64,000 bases of DNA from Drosophila persimilis (lineage: Eukaryota; Arthropoda; Insecta; Diptera; Drosophilidae): contig NW_020825358.1 in NCBI RefSeq assembly GCF_003286085.1, forward strand, positions 1,139,499-1,203,498, given 5' to 3'. The translations under genes and the position numbers were made by a program. Of this stretch, positions 33,110 to 45,312 are shown in pieces. The notes under the pieces were generated by a model. It was not told where the DNA came from and made no database searches. It was given only the letters and a program-made list of their open reading frames with translations. Numbering within the stretch: the first letter of the stretch is position 1; each line of letters starts with the position of its first letter.

Positions 33110-35018
33110 CTAATCCTCGTCGTCCTCGTCCTCCTCGCCACCGCCACCGCCTTCGCCCTCGCCGCCCTCCTCCTCCTCGACCATCTCCTCCGAGGAGCTA
33201 ATCTCGACAATGGGCTCGATCTCGGAGGCCAGATCCTCCTCGTAGTCACTTATGTCGCCCAGCTCTTCCAGACACTTGTCGTAGTTCTCATCGAAGCGGA
33301 TGTTCTCGTTGAGCGAGGCCACGTCCACTTCCTGGTCGGCGGGCAGGAGGGCCGGTGCCGTGCCCGGCGGGCACTCGGTGATGTTGCGGATCTTCAGGCC
33401 GTGGATGTGAAAGATGGCCGACCGATTCGACTCCAGGAGTACCTGATGGAAGACACTCAGCAGGCGATCGATGTTGCCGAACATCCGCACCGAGGCGCTC
33501 TTGGGATCCTCGCCCTCCTCCAGTATGCGTCCGACAATGTGGTGCCGATAGGGATCCATCAGGTAGATGAAGTCCCCCTTCCTCCACAGCGAGTACATCT
33601 GATTGTTGATCTGAAAGATCACGTAGTCGTTCTCCTCCAGGGCCTTCTCCAGCATCAGATGGAAGTCGTTGAACTTGTACATCGGGACGCACTTCCACCA
33701 GCCCTCGAAAATGTTGGGCGAGAGCAGGATCTCGGCCACGAACTGGCCCATGCGGATCTGCCGCGGAAACGTGTCGAGGTCCATCGGTTGGTTGAGATCG
33801 TTGCACGGCTCCCAGCAGTTCTTGCACATGTTGACGCCATAGCACATGACCTTGTCGTAGGTTTTCTGGTCCCAGGTGGCAGGATGATCGATCTTCGAGG
33901 CGACAGCCGAGGCCACGGCCACCGGGAGGGCGCTGCGATTGCGCAGGGCATCCTTCGGATTGAGTGTCAGATGTAGATTCGATTTGACGTACGCATAATC
34001 GGAGGCAATCACATCAAATTCGCTCATTCGCACGCCATGCTCGCGATCGAAGGAGCGTGCCTCGATCCCGGGGCCCCCGGGAGTGACAAGGCGCACCACG
34101 ATGATCTCCCGCAGCGTGAATCTCTCGGTTTTTTCGACATTGCTCTCCTTCTTGATCAGCCAGATGACATTATCGAGCGACTTGAAGGCCAGCAGCACGG
34201 GAAACCCGCTGTCCTGATTCGCCTTCAGGGTGTCCGTGTCGCGTCCGTTGAGATCGAGGACCATCCAAACGCCCTTCTCCTTCCAGATCAGCAGATACCA
34301 GTTGGCCGTCCAGAAGAGGCCGTACTTCACGTGCTTGAAGAAGGCGCGCATGATCCGGCGCAGATTCGTGATGATATTCGGATAGTCGGGCATCTCGATG
34401 GGCGGCTCCAGTTCCATGGCGAACTCGAATTCGTTGATCTTGAAGTGGCGCGTCACCCGCTGCTCGTTCTCGTCGTAGACCTCGGCATTTACCGAGTCGT
34501 TGGCCATCTCCATGCCCTCGGAATCGCTGAACAGCACCTGACCCTCGGCGACCACCTGGTCGATCATCGCCGGCAGCCATTCGTCCCGTCGCGTATAGTA
34601 GCTGTGGGCGAAGCCCTTGAGGTTGCCCGCGTAGCGTACACACTCCTGATTGGCGATGCCCGACTTGACCGGGTTGCTGCTGGCCACCACACCGATCGGA
34701 TAGCCCAGGGATCTGTCGTAGTTGCCGCGACGACTCCGACCACACTCCTTGGTGTCCAACGGCGGGTAGAAGGGATCATCGTGGCCCCCAAAATACTTGC
34801 ACATTTGCGTAGAGCAGGGACTGAATTCCGGCACATGACAGAATCGTTCACTGGGGGTGGGGGGGCGACAAAGAACTGATACAGATACACAGATAGGGGA
34901 GGGTACAGAGGGCACCCTGTACATACCGTGGAGGTTCTGGACAACAGGCCGGCGGTGGCTCGCAGCATGCACCACCCTTCACACGTTTGCTAGTGCTGGG
35001 GCTGGGATTCGTTGCCAT
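33110..35018 (-). CDS. Nested 610-aa protein of unknown function, acidic tail
   Basis: Two exons: 35018-34927 (30 codons plus two bases) and 34850-33110. They are separated by a 76-nt intron with donor GTATGT and a C-rich acceptor ending CCCCCAG. The uninterrupted frame reading through the intron would start at 34975 and give an implausible N-terminus. Splicing instead gives MATNPSPSTSKRVKGG followed by a CC-x5-ACC cysteine/proline segment, then RERFCHVPEF. Seen in the protein: a cysteine cluster C-x5-C-x2-C-x3-C at about 367-380; two similar blocks (about 184-269 and 387-529), each with a W/M-Y-x-L-W...G...D...R pattern; and a C-terminal Glu/Asp/Gly-rich tail from about 555. No signal peptide or membrane segment. 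I do not recognise the family. The block pattern vaguely recalls papain-fold relatives, but no catalytic triad is visible. It lies 518 bases upstream of the dehydrogenase gene on the same strand. Confidence 0.8.
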
Positions 35019-37684
35019 TTTTTTCTACAAAAACTTAAATCCGAGACAAAAATCTATGTTTATTTTACAACAAATAATTTATCGAGTATTTGAATGCCAA
35101 TCGTTTGGTTTGTTTCTCGGGGAGACTATGAAATGGAATGAAACGAAATGATTTTAAAGGGTATTATCAACGCTTAGACTTTTTGGCAGAAGGTTACTTG
35201 TTGGGGAGAAACGTAGGAATACTCGTGATAAGCTTTGATTGGAGAAACTTTTTTTATGTTTAGTTTGACTGGAATTTAAAGGGTATCCGATGTATCGATG
35301 TAGTCGAACTTCTGTACAACAAAGTTTGTTTTCTGTAAAACGGACAAATTTACTGCAAATCTGTGTTCTGTAGAAACGAATTTTCCATTCCCCACACCTC
35401 TACTCCTCCTCCTCTTCATGAGAGCAGATTGTTCCACCAAGCAGCCCTCAAAAGTGTATTTTCCTCTTCCATCGCACTCTTTCGTTTTGCTTTTTGCCGT
35501 TTAACTGAAAGTTAAGTAAAACTTTCTGAAAGTTCGATCGTAATTCTTGTGCGTCTCCTTTTCTTGCAATCTGTTTTGTCAATCGCCTGCACTTTTTTTA
35601 ACAGTAACAGAACAAACTTCGTTCTTCTCTCTCTTGCTCATCAATGCGTCAAAGCGCTCTCAGTAGGGTCGAGCGTAAAAGCAGAACCGAAAGAGGGTAA
35701 GCCTGCCGAAGCCCGTGCTTTTGCTCAGGAGATAAGCTCTGCACAAAAGCCACGGAGCGCGGGGGGGGGGGGGGGGAGAGCCTTAGCCTAAGCTCATTTG
35801 CTTAGCTCGCTCGCTCTCTCTCTCTCTCTGCCGCTGTGAGACAGGCTCGTTCATGTACGGATTCAGCCGAAGACACGAATCAGGCAGAGATCTCGCAAGC
35901 GAATAAAGTAAATGTACTCGGGTTCAGTGAGAGATAAACGGATCGGGTGCTTGCTTTGCTTTGTTTTTGTTCTTTTGTTTTTGCTGTTTCCGCCCTCAAA
36001 CTATTTTCCCATTTCATTTGGCTTTCATTTCATTAACTTATCTCCTCCAAGTTTAAGCAGCTTTTCATTAGCTTTTCCTTTGGCTTTTCCCATACGACAC
36101 TCACCTGCTGACAGAAGTCGTTGCTTTCTCGACTGTTCACTGCTCGTTTATACCTGATTTTCATTACACAAATTGCCACATGGAGGGAGAGGCTCCGGAG
36201 AGGCTCGGGGGAAAACTTATGATAATTTTTATGGTGCCACACACCAAGGACTTGGAATCAGATGCGAGTGAAACTAGAGACCAGCAACCAGCGACCAAGG
36301 GACCAAAGAGTCGCAAGGTATTGTGATACCCTAGAATATGGAGGAAGAATCCTATACGCCATAAAGTATTCCTTGAGCTGTACTTTTCTTACGGTTTCTT
36401 CTAGAAAGGTCGTCATTCCAGGGTCCAGGATCCCAGGGTATCCAAAGCTTCGACTCCTCTCTAGAGCTGGCCTGCTTTCAGCTGTAGAGCCTTCTTCCCT
36501 TTGCCTCCTGTTGTATATTTGGCTTTTACGATGGCGGCAGTTAATTCCTTATCCGGCCACAGTGCCACAGAGACAGAGGCAGAGACAGAGAGAGAAAACA
36601 GTTAACAGGGCAACAGCTAAATGTAATTGGAAAGCTCATCAAGTGCTGTGGCTGCCACACAGAGCCATTGCTGCCACATTGCCATGGCTGCCATTGCTGC
36701 CACTGATGCCACTGTCGTTGCTGTTGTCGTTTTGTGGCTTGCCACTTGAGTGAGTCCCAGAAAAGTATGCAAAGAATTCTGTACGCTGCCTTTTGTTTCC
36801 TTATTTGTGTGTGTGTGTGTGTGTGTGTGCGGTTTATTGAAAAGGAGACGCACGTGGCAGCAGTGCTGTTCCTTTTCTCTATCCCAGAGTTGCTTAGCTA
36901 TGCTTCCTTCTCCTCTTTTCTTGGACCTCTCTTCCCCCCCCTTTGTGATGGCATTTACGAGCCAGTCCTTTATTGTCCTTTTTTTTTCGACAGAAGCTTG
37001 AACTGGAGTCTTAGGGTGGGGAGGGGAGGGGTATCCATGTAATTGGCTTAGTCCAGAAGGGTGATGGCGGGGCGCACTGCATGTGGCATTAACAATTTTC
37101 GTCTGTTTTGTGTGTGCAACGTTTTTATTCCATGTCATCCAATCAGCAGAGGCATGCCCCACCCCTCCATGTGAGGAGATTGATTCCCCAAGCAGCCCTC
37201 AAAAGAGGATTTCCTTTTCCTTTGCCGTCTTGCTCTTCTCCTTTTTTCCTTTTTCCTGAGATTTCCTTCATGTCCTTACGGGGGGGTGGGTCCTTTTCTT
37301 TGGGGGAGTGCAATAAATTTCCACGTAAGTCCCCGTACATTTTGGAAACACTTCATTAAACAGGCGAAAACGGGAAAATCGCTTAACGATTATCGCCATG
37401 CCACACCCCAGCAGCCGGCCCCCGCATCCCCCAGCACACCCCAGCCCGCCCCAGCATCACCCACAGTCCACCAGAAAGCCTCCTCCTGCTGCTGCTTGGA
37501 CTCTGATTTTTGGACATTTTCTTTAGTCATTTTCCATTCCCCAAATGTATTTCGAATTTTTGCCCCGGGGACTGTCGCCTGGTGTTTGTGCAACAAAAGT
37601 GCACAGAAGAGTCCCATGCCCAATCTTCCAAAAATGATGACCGCTGGAGCCAGTAGCTCTCCTGCCTGCTGGCAGTCCTTTCTC

Positions 37685-37715
<31 letters not shown>

Positions 37716-40700
37716 TTCTCCGGTTCAGTGCTCAATAATGATTTCCATTGCGAATTATTTGCATTTCCCCAAACTCATTATTGTATGCATTGTCCACCCC
37801 GCCACCCCACCGCCCTGTCTTTCCCCTCCCTTTCCTCAAATTGTTTCCACCTGAATCTGTACTCTCTCGGACTTGGACTCGGATTCGGGGAGTCCTTTGT
37901 TAGCTTTTCGTGAATTCTTGACATTTTCAACGCTAATGGAAATGGAATTCGCAGGCATCAAAGAAAAGCAGAAATTCTTGAAAATTGAGTAACATTTAAT
38001 AGCTACAGTTTTTCCTTCAAAGTTTCCATGAAATTTCCCTTGAAATTTCTATAAATATCCATAATTTTTCTATAAGAATAAAACATGCAGAAAATTGAGG
38101 GAAAGATCGTAGATCTGGACAGTAACAGGTGGAAAATTGTTTGAAAAATCATATTTCCGTACCCGGACCCCAAGCGGTGTCCACTGTCCGCTGTCTGCCT
38201 CTCCATCTCTGTCTGTGTTTCTCCCCTTTTCCCTGCCTGTCATCCCCCTCCTTCCGCTGTTCTGCTTGGTTCCGTTCCAGCCCCAATTCATTTCATTTCA
38301 ATCCATTCCATTTCGTTTCGTTTCGTTTCGTTTCGTTTATTACATGTCAGACTTCAATGAATGTCAGTTTGACAGTTCATAAGACAAATACGACAAAAGG
38401 AGAACAGAGAACGGAGAACGGAAAGATGGGATAGTTTTGTGGGTGGCAAAGGAGGGGGAGGAGGGAGTGGTACAGGTGTGTGTTTGAGGGGGAGGAGGAG
38501 GAAGGGCGGGGGAAAGAACCATTACAGGTGGACAGGTGTGCACACACACACACACACAACCAGAGACCGTAGACCGTAGACCGTAGACCCAATGCGGGTG
38601 GATATTTCCATCTCTGTCTTTCTCGTGTCTCTGTGCAATTCTGGGAGTAACATTTTTGCGGACATTAATGTGTCAGCGTGCAACGTCTTGTGGCATATGA
38701 GAGACGTGCTCGGGCATATGGAGATATGGAGATGCGGGAAGATGCCAAAGAGGCAGGGAGGGGGGGGGAAGGGGTGTGGTGTGCTGCAGCTGTCGTCGGG
38801 ACATGACAACTTATTGGCATTTGGCTGCCTGCCTGCCTGCCACCAGCCTTGAGTTCCCCCTCTGTCGCCGCCTCTGCTGCTGCGCGGCCTTAAACAATTT
38901 CTAGTCGCAAATTGAAAATCAGATAAGTGACACGAAAAGTGGGTGGGAGGTAGAGAGGGAGCGGCTATAACTTTAATCGCTTCATCCCTGCATCTATTGA
39001 CAGCTCTCCTTCGTCCCCCCCCTCTCTTTTCCCACTTCTGGACAGATAGAGAACTTTTCAATGCATTGTCATAAATCATTTTGCGGCAGGAAACAAGTTT
39101 TGGACTCACTCTGGCCACGCCCACACGTAGAACAGTGCCTGCTGTCACATGCCACATGCCACATGCCATTGTGTGTGTGTGTGGCAAACACACAGAGAGA
39201 CGCAGAGAGCGAAGAGGGGAAGAGAATGTCAAAGTTGAGGCAGGAATCGCCCCCATGCCCCATGCCCCCATTCTCCCATTCCCCTTTCTTGTCTTTTTTT
39301 TTTCTTTGTTCTGCCTTGAATTCCACTTGTGATTCAGCTTCGTCCACTTCTATTTCTGGCTACTGCGTTTTTTCCTACCTGAGAAAAGCCTTTGGTTTTC
39401 TTAGGGTTTTCCCCTCATTTTTTCGCCTGTTTTTCCATGGCTCTTTTCTTTGGGTTTTCCTCCTGGTTTTTGCCTGTCGCTTGACTGTGCATTCGGGACT
39501 TCAGAGTGGGGTCTCGAGTGGGGACAAAACGGCTTGCAGGAATGTCCACTTCCACACATCACGTATACGCCGCATTGTCCAGCACTACACATGCCTCTTG
39601 CTGCTCCTCCCCCTCCGACCCTGGTGCTGGCTTTACCTTAATATATCTGCTTATTTTTAGACTTGATTTTCCCTTGGATTTTCTCAACATTTTCCATAGT
39701 TTTCCGCCCCCCTTGTTAGGTTGGGGTGTAAAATTTCCAGCACTCAATGTGTTAACAGCTGCTGTTTCCATTCGATGAGATGATAAAAGAGTGTGGCATG
39801 TGTGGCATAAGGCATGTTGCAAATGGCTTTCCTCGTTCCTCGTTGTTTGGGGCAACATGAGATTTTGATGTTGCAGCAGTGACCCCAAGCACCCTGCCCC
39901 TGCCCCTGCCCCCCGCCCTCACATCGACAGCTGCTGTTCTGCTTTTCAATTTGTAACTTGAGCTAAAAACAAGACATTTTTGTCTAATAAAGGGGCCGAA
40001 AAGTCGAACTTTTCTTGGGGGTACAACCCAGGCCGAAAGCCAGGATACAAAATGGATCATTTTGGGGTAAGGGAGTTTCATATTTTTCTATAGAACTTTA
40101 CAGCATCTTTAAGTCCTAGATTTTCCCTTTTTCTGATTTTTTGATAACTTTTTGAATCGCTGTTGTTTTTTCTATGGAATACCCACTGAAATTTCATGGG
40201 AAATATTAAATTTTTTTGATGATTTACTGCCTCCTGGTTTATGAAATATTTTTTGGGAAGAAACTTGCTCAAAAATTAGGAGATTTCTAACTGAAATAAA
40301 AGCGGAAATTCCCTCTGGGAAGGGAAGACCTTCTGAAGGAAGGACCCCCCCCCCCCTCTAAAATCTCACAGTAAGTAGCTTATAAGTCAAGTATTTTTAA
40401 ATATTATAAAATATTTTTAAACTTTTTTTTTATAAAAACTGAAAGCTAAAAAGTCCTAAAAACTCTCTGTAGATTCTCTGGTAATTCCCGTGGGTGGGAG
40501 GACGGAGAGAGGGAGAACAAGACAGATGTAACGGCCAGATGTGATGTAAGGAAGGATAAATGGCGCACAGGAATATTCCAAACGTTTCCATTAATTTTTA
40601 GAAAATTTTAAAGGAATTCAAAAAAAAATTAGCTTTAAGGAATTTCCCTACCAATATGCATTATATATTCATAAAGTTGATATTTCATGGATAATCTTGG

Positions 40701-42660
40701 ATAATTTCCAGGGTAATCCATCGTTTAGAAGCACTTTAATCAGCCAGCTAATTGCTGGCTCCTCCAGGATATGGGGGAAATCCTTTTTGTTGTTGTTGTT
40801 GTTTTTTCTGTTTCTGTAGCTATTCGTTTTGATTATTTCAACCTGATATCCCCCCTCGCCCGGAGCGCCCCCTTGCCAGACACTCATTAAGCAGCCATTT
40901 CTCAATTTCTCAGTCCCCCTTTAACACCTCTCTCTCTCTCTCCCTGTCTCTCTCTGTCACTCTGTCTCTGCTCTCCTCTGGCCTGCCCTGCCTTCTGTTC
41001 TCTGCTCTGAACAGAACATAAAAATGTCTGGCACTTCCTTTTAGCTGCCGCTGCCGCTGCTCGATGTCCTGATTACTGGCCAACTGCTTCCGTTTTTAAT
41101 ATTTATAATCCACTGTAATTAAGACGAGAAGCGAGAGAGAAACAGCAAGAGAGAGAGGGAGGTGCACACGAAAAACGAGAAGAAAAAAAAAATGTAGCAT
41201 TAATTACCAGGAAAGCTCTTTACGGGTCCTTTGCCAGGAAAGGAAAATGAGAAAGGGGAAAACTGCATGAATATAAATGCGTATCACTTGAAAAATGTAT
41301 AATTAGCGGAGCAGTTAATAACTTTTCTTCCCTTTTGTTTGGTTTTTTTTTGCGAATTCTCACGCACTGCAGGAACGAGACGGAAGGCAGGAAGGAAGCA
41401 ACGAAAGAGGTTCTCCCCACCGCACGCACTAATTAAATATAAAGTGGAGAAAGCAGGGGGGAAGGGCGGTGGGAGGGGGGATGAAGAGGTCGCAGTTCCT
41501 GCGCGGCAACCGTTCCATAAATTATAAAAGCCAAAAAGTATTTTTAGTTGGCCTCAAACGCAAGGCGACCGCAAAAGGCAGAGGGAAAATGCGGGAAAAT
41601 TTGGAAAATTCGGGAAATTCACTCTGGTCTGGTCTGGTGACAAAGACCAGAGCCAGACGCCGAAAAATGCGTTACGGATTGAGGATTTAGGTATCCCCTG
41701 CAGCAGCCCCACTCCCCCAAGGAGGCAGGCCCCTCCCCTGTTCCCGCCTTTCACTTGGCCCCAACTGTACTTTTCTTTGGCGCTATTTCGTTGACTAATT
41801 TGTGGTTTTTCCTTTTGCTTGTGCTTGAAATTAGCTTCATTATTGTAATTAACTTTGTTTGCTCTCCCACTCTCTCCACCTCTCCACCTCTCCATCTCTC
41901 CGTCTGTCTGGAGTCTCTGGCAAGGATCTGGCTTGTGTTAAATTTCGAAAATTAGCTACAGAAAGTCCGCAAATAAATGGCAATCGATGTGAGATTCGAA
42001 ACCCTAGGGTAATCGCATTCAATCATTAAAATAAACGAATGAATCCCAGCAATTAAATAAATATTAAACATATTTCCCTCTGCTGACGGATCGAAACATA
42101 TGTGGAATATTTTCCTTTCATTCTATCGAATCAATTCTGTTTCTGTTTTCCCCCCCGTCCTCTGCTTCCCGTCCCGTGTCTCGTGTCCTCGTGTCTCTCT
42201 GTATCCGTTTCCGTTTGTGTGGCTGCCACGTGGCTGACATGTTAAAAGCCTAAATAATTGCCAACCATTTTATTTATTCATTTTATTTAAACGTTTTTTT
42301 ATTCATCTCAAATTTCCAACAGCAGACAAAAAAAAAAGAGCAATAAATATAAAAATAGAACGTAAGGAAAGCAGTTTAATGTGCTGTGATTTTTGGGTAG
42401 ATTTTCGCACTTTTGTTAGAGGGTAGAAACATGTGGAGTACCCTGTGGAGAAGGGGATGTCCATCCTTGGCTTTCACGGGCCCAAAAAAAGGGTGAAAAA
42501 TTCTTCAAAATTAAATGAAAGTATGATTAAAAGATCAATAGATAGATCTCTATGCTATGCTGCCTGCACGCGCGTCCTGCAGCAGTGCCGCTTGCCTCTT
42601 TACCAAAAATTGTCCTCAACAACAGATAAAATAAACACTAGAGACACATAGCGCCATCTG
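35019..42660. other. Noncoding intron upstream of the nested pair
   Basis: Immediately past 35018 lies the A/T-rich leader and presumed promoter of the 610-aa gene, without an ATG in the nearest 80 bases of its 5' side. Further on are a G16 run (35761-35776), TG tracts near 36806-36830, CT runs near 37680-37720 and 40930-40980, and a TTTCG repeat (38310-38338). Open frames of up to 249 codons (38.5-39.3 kb) span low-complexity sequence and are not credible. Mild exon-like signals near 35.5-35.7 kb are too weak to call. Confidence 0.55.
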
Positions 42661-42669
42661 TTGCTCTGA

Positions 42670-42935
42670 TGATCGGTATTTATGCGGCATTGAATCGTCA
42701 GTAAATGTCGAAAGGTCATATGGTCGATCTCTATATAAATTGGTTATCGATTTGTATCGGTTTTTGTGCGATATTGTATCGAAAGATCAGCAAAGTTAAT
42801 ATAGCCATGTCCAATGATCGATATCCATTCAAATTGGTTATCGATTTGTATCGACTTTTGTGTGGTATTGAAAATATGTATCGATAACTATCGATTTTGA
42901 TAATTTGTTCCAGTGTTATTATCGATTTATCGATA
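42670..42935. repeat. CGATA-rich direct repeat, period about 94 bp
   Basis: AAATTGGTTATCGATTTGTA is found at 42737 and 42831, followed in both by a TTTTTGTG-type segment ending in TATTG. A third partial unit (ATCGG...GCGGCATTG) lies near 42670-42691. A perfect TATCGATA is at 42879-42886. Same motif family as the other CGATA patches, but the units are better preserved. Confidence 0.65.
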
Positions 42936-43639
42936 TATCATCTAAAGAATTTCTCTTAGTGTATCCTAAGGGTCTAAGCCTCCCCCAAAAGCCCTTAAAC
43001 TTTCTCTCTCTCCCTCTCTCTATTTCCTCGTGACATTTCCACGCTTGATTTACTTTTCCTTCTTTTGTTTGTGTCTGCATGGATGGGTTTTTCTTTGAAA
43101 ATACTATACTAAATATCGTATGCAAATCCAAATTACGTTTTGGGGCACAACAAACGCAAAAGGAAAGAGAGAGGGAGAGCGGGAGAGCGGGAGAGGGAGA
43201 GCCCTTGAATTATGGTCGACTAAGTGGCTCCCGTGGCTCGTTTTGGTGGTCATTAAAATGAATCATTTACGGTGAAAGGTACAAACGAATAAAGAGCAGA
43301 AACCAAAAGTTTTCGTACAGATTAATGAAAGGGAATGGCCTGGGGTTGGGGTTTGGGATTGGGGTTGGGGTTGGGGAAATGTAATCAAAGTTTTGGGTTC
43401 CAGAGGAGTTTATAATCCCTCTTTTATTTATATTTTTTTAGGATTTCTACACCTCTTTCCTGTGGAGATTTCTTTGAATTCGTAGCCGCCCCCCCACCCC
43501 CTTACTCGTATTTTTGCACATCTCGAATCGCATTGAAATCATGATGACACTGTATTTTTCCATTCCAATTGTTTATAAATGTTTATCGGACTGTCTGAAG
43601 TCTTGGGTTTCTTTTGTTCTGGAAGAGACTCTGGGAGAG

Positions 43640-43790
43640 CGTCGTCTGTTCCGCTCTCTCTCTCGCACGCTCCTTGGGGAAGAGACGTCTTCTGTTCTGT
43701 CAGTGTCTCCCCGGAGTTCGGTGCGTGAACATCGTGTGAGTGTGTGTGTTTGTGTTTCTGAAACAGGAATTGTAATCCCTATCCATAACG
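43640..43790 (+). promoter_or_regulatory. shep: Candidate leader/promoter of alternative shep first exon
   Basis: Sequence upstream of the ATG at 43791 is CT- and GT-rich, with an Inr-like TCAGTG at about 43699-43704 and CGTGAACATCGTGTG about 25 bases further on. No TATA box at the right place and no convincing DPE. The start site is therefore only a guess, placed here because the coding exon needs one. Confidence 0.25.
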
Positions 43791-43840
43791 ATGAATCCAT
43801 TTCCATCTGCGGACAAGAACAACAACAACAGGAGGAGGAG

Positions 43841-43871
<31 letters not shown>

Positions 43872-44204
43872 TTTACGGGCGACATGCAACGTTTTCCGTG
43901 GCAACGTTGGGATTTCAATTTGCATAGCAGAGGCGCTGGTGCTGCTGCCGCCGATTTTGGAGGTGCAACAACATCCCGCAGTGCCTGCGATGATTCAGCA
44001 GGTGATTTCGCAGCAGGTGGAGTGGCAGCCAGAAATCAGCGGGAGCAGCAGCATCAGCAGCAGCAGCAGCTACCATTTCCATACCCATTGCCATTGCCAT
44101 CCTCCACTCTGTGGCAGCAACAGCAGCAGCAGCGCTACCATGGCCTGCAGAACGTTCTGCAGCGGCAAGCACCTCCTGCTGCAACGATTGGCGGCGGACA
44201 TTAT
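43791..44204 (+). CDS. shep: Alternative N-terminal coding exon of shep (candidate)
   Basis: An ATG at 43791 opens 138 codons that end exactly at a GTGAGT donor (44205-44210) in phase 0. The next coding exon recognised downstream (56651) also begins in phase 0, so the two join in frame as ...GGGHY then GSSSSAAA. The encoded segment is low in complexity: Asn/Ser-rich start, an Ala-rich middle, and Gln runs near residues 86-117 alternating with Pro. This style is common for alternative N-termini of Drosophila RNA-binding proteins. No domain is present, so the RRMs come from exons beyond the window. Phase agreement is seen; assignment to shep is inference. It could also be spurious coding in a CAG-rich leader. 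Confidence 0.6.
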
Positions 44205-44397
44205 GTGAGTTATTTGCTAATTGCCAACAAAACTGAAAAACAGGAGAAAACAGTGAAAAGTTTTCACTCTGGTGCCGCACTGCCACTGCCAGTGACGTGA
44301 CTGAGGCGTGGCGTGGCATGGCATGGCATGGCATGGCATGGCGGCAACAACATGTCACACCATGCAACATGACAGCCAACAACAGAGGCAGACAAAA

Positions 44398-44432
<35 letters not shown>

Positions 44433-44883
44433 CACAAGGAGGTGGGGCGGGGGTGTAAAGGAGAAGGTTCTGTGGAGTGCCCTGAAAGTAAGAGAGAGGG
44501 AGAGCGCTAGCTGTGGTCTCCCCCGAAACAGAAAGAGACAGACAGATGGACCCAGAGACGGAGTGCATTTCGGTTTACATTTCCAAATGAGTGTTAAACA
44601 CTCTGTTTAGTTGGGACTGAGATTCCCTCACGTGATTCGTTTCGGCCATTCATTCCATTGCAAATGAATGAATAATGCGGGGATTTGTTCGGCGGATGCC
44701 AGTTTTAAGGGAAGTTTTTTGGAATAGAAATGGGATTTGATTAGCATTTGTAAGGAATTAAATTGAACACGGAATTTTAAAGGAATTCGTACACCAAAGG
44801 CCCGCAATAGGATCTGCGAATCCACGGCCGAACCCCCGAAAGTCCCTCTCCGTACCGCACTTGATGTCTTTCTCACTCACTCT
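44205..44883. other. Intron with GGCAT and CA repeats
   Basis: Contains five or six GGCAT units (about 44313-44342) and a CA tract (44399-44429). No gene seen. Confidence 0.55.
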
Positions 44884-45312
44884 TCATTTGATTTGAAGAT
44901 CTGCCAGCGAGAGAGAGAGCGAGAGAGCAATCGCTGGCTTTGGTTTTTGCCCTGCCAATATTCAGCAGCCGGCAGATCAGACGATCGACAGACAAAAACC
45001 CATGTAAAATGCAACAACAGCTTTGCACAGTTTTGCGAAGGCGTCGGCGACGGCGAAGACGAAGGCGACGAAGACTGTGGGCGGCAGCGTAGGTAAAACC
45101 GAGAGAGCGCGCCATCGCGAGAGAGCGACTTGTGCATAAGACCTGACGGGCAGAACGAGATAGCGAGATCGTAGGCTCTCGGGTTTTTCTGTAGAATATT
45201 TCGTTCGTGAGCCTGCATGTCCGTGCCGGCATTGCCCACCTCCCCCCTCTCTCTCTACGCATCTTCTTTTTAATGTTTATTTGGTTTGTCGATTCTTATC
45301 AGCAGTGGAGAT
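44884..45312. repeat. Unidentified interspersed repeat, copy 2
   Basis: Second copy of the element at 25766-26222, same orientation, with one CGAGAGAGCGC-type unit fewer and a few substitutions (for example TTTGCACAG against TTTGCATAG). Homology begins at TCATTTGAT and stops just after GCAGTGGAGATC. The same minus-strand frame is open in both copies, the difference being a multiple of three. Young divergence could explain this without selection. Confidence 0.75.

Noticed and set aside
34037..34879. 280-codon plus-strand frame
   Set aside because: Antisense shadow of the GC-rich 610-aa gene; the sense strand has the intron, start and stop signals.
35549..35791. Exon-like region with a signal-peptide-like frame and a GTAAGC donor
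   Set aside because: No ATG start and only a weak donor; upstream context gives no convincing promoter.
38522..39271. 249-codon open frame on the minus strand
   Set aside because: Composition follows CA, CCT and GGA repeats; overlapping frames are equally open; no domain.
43915..44568. 217-codon minus-strand frame
   Set aside because: Antisense shadow of the CAG-rich shep exon candidate extended through a CA repeat.
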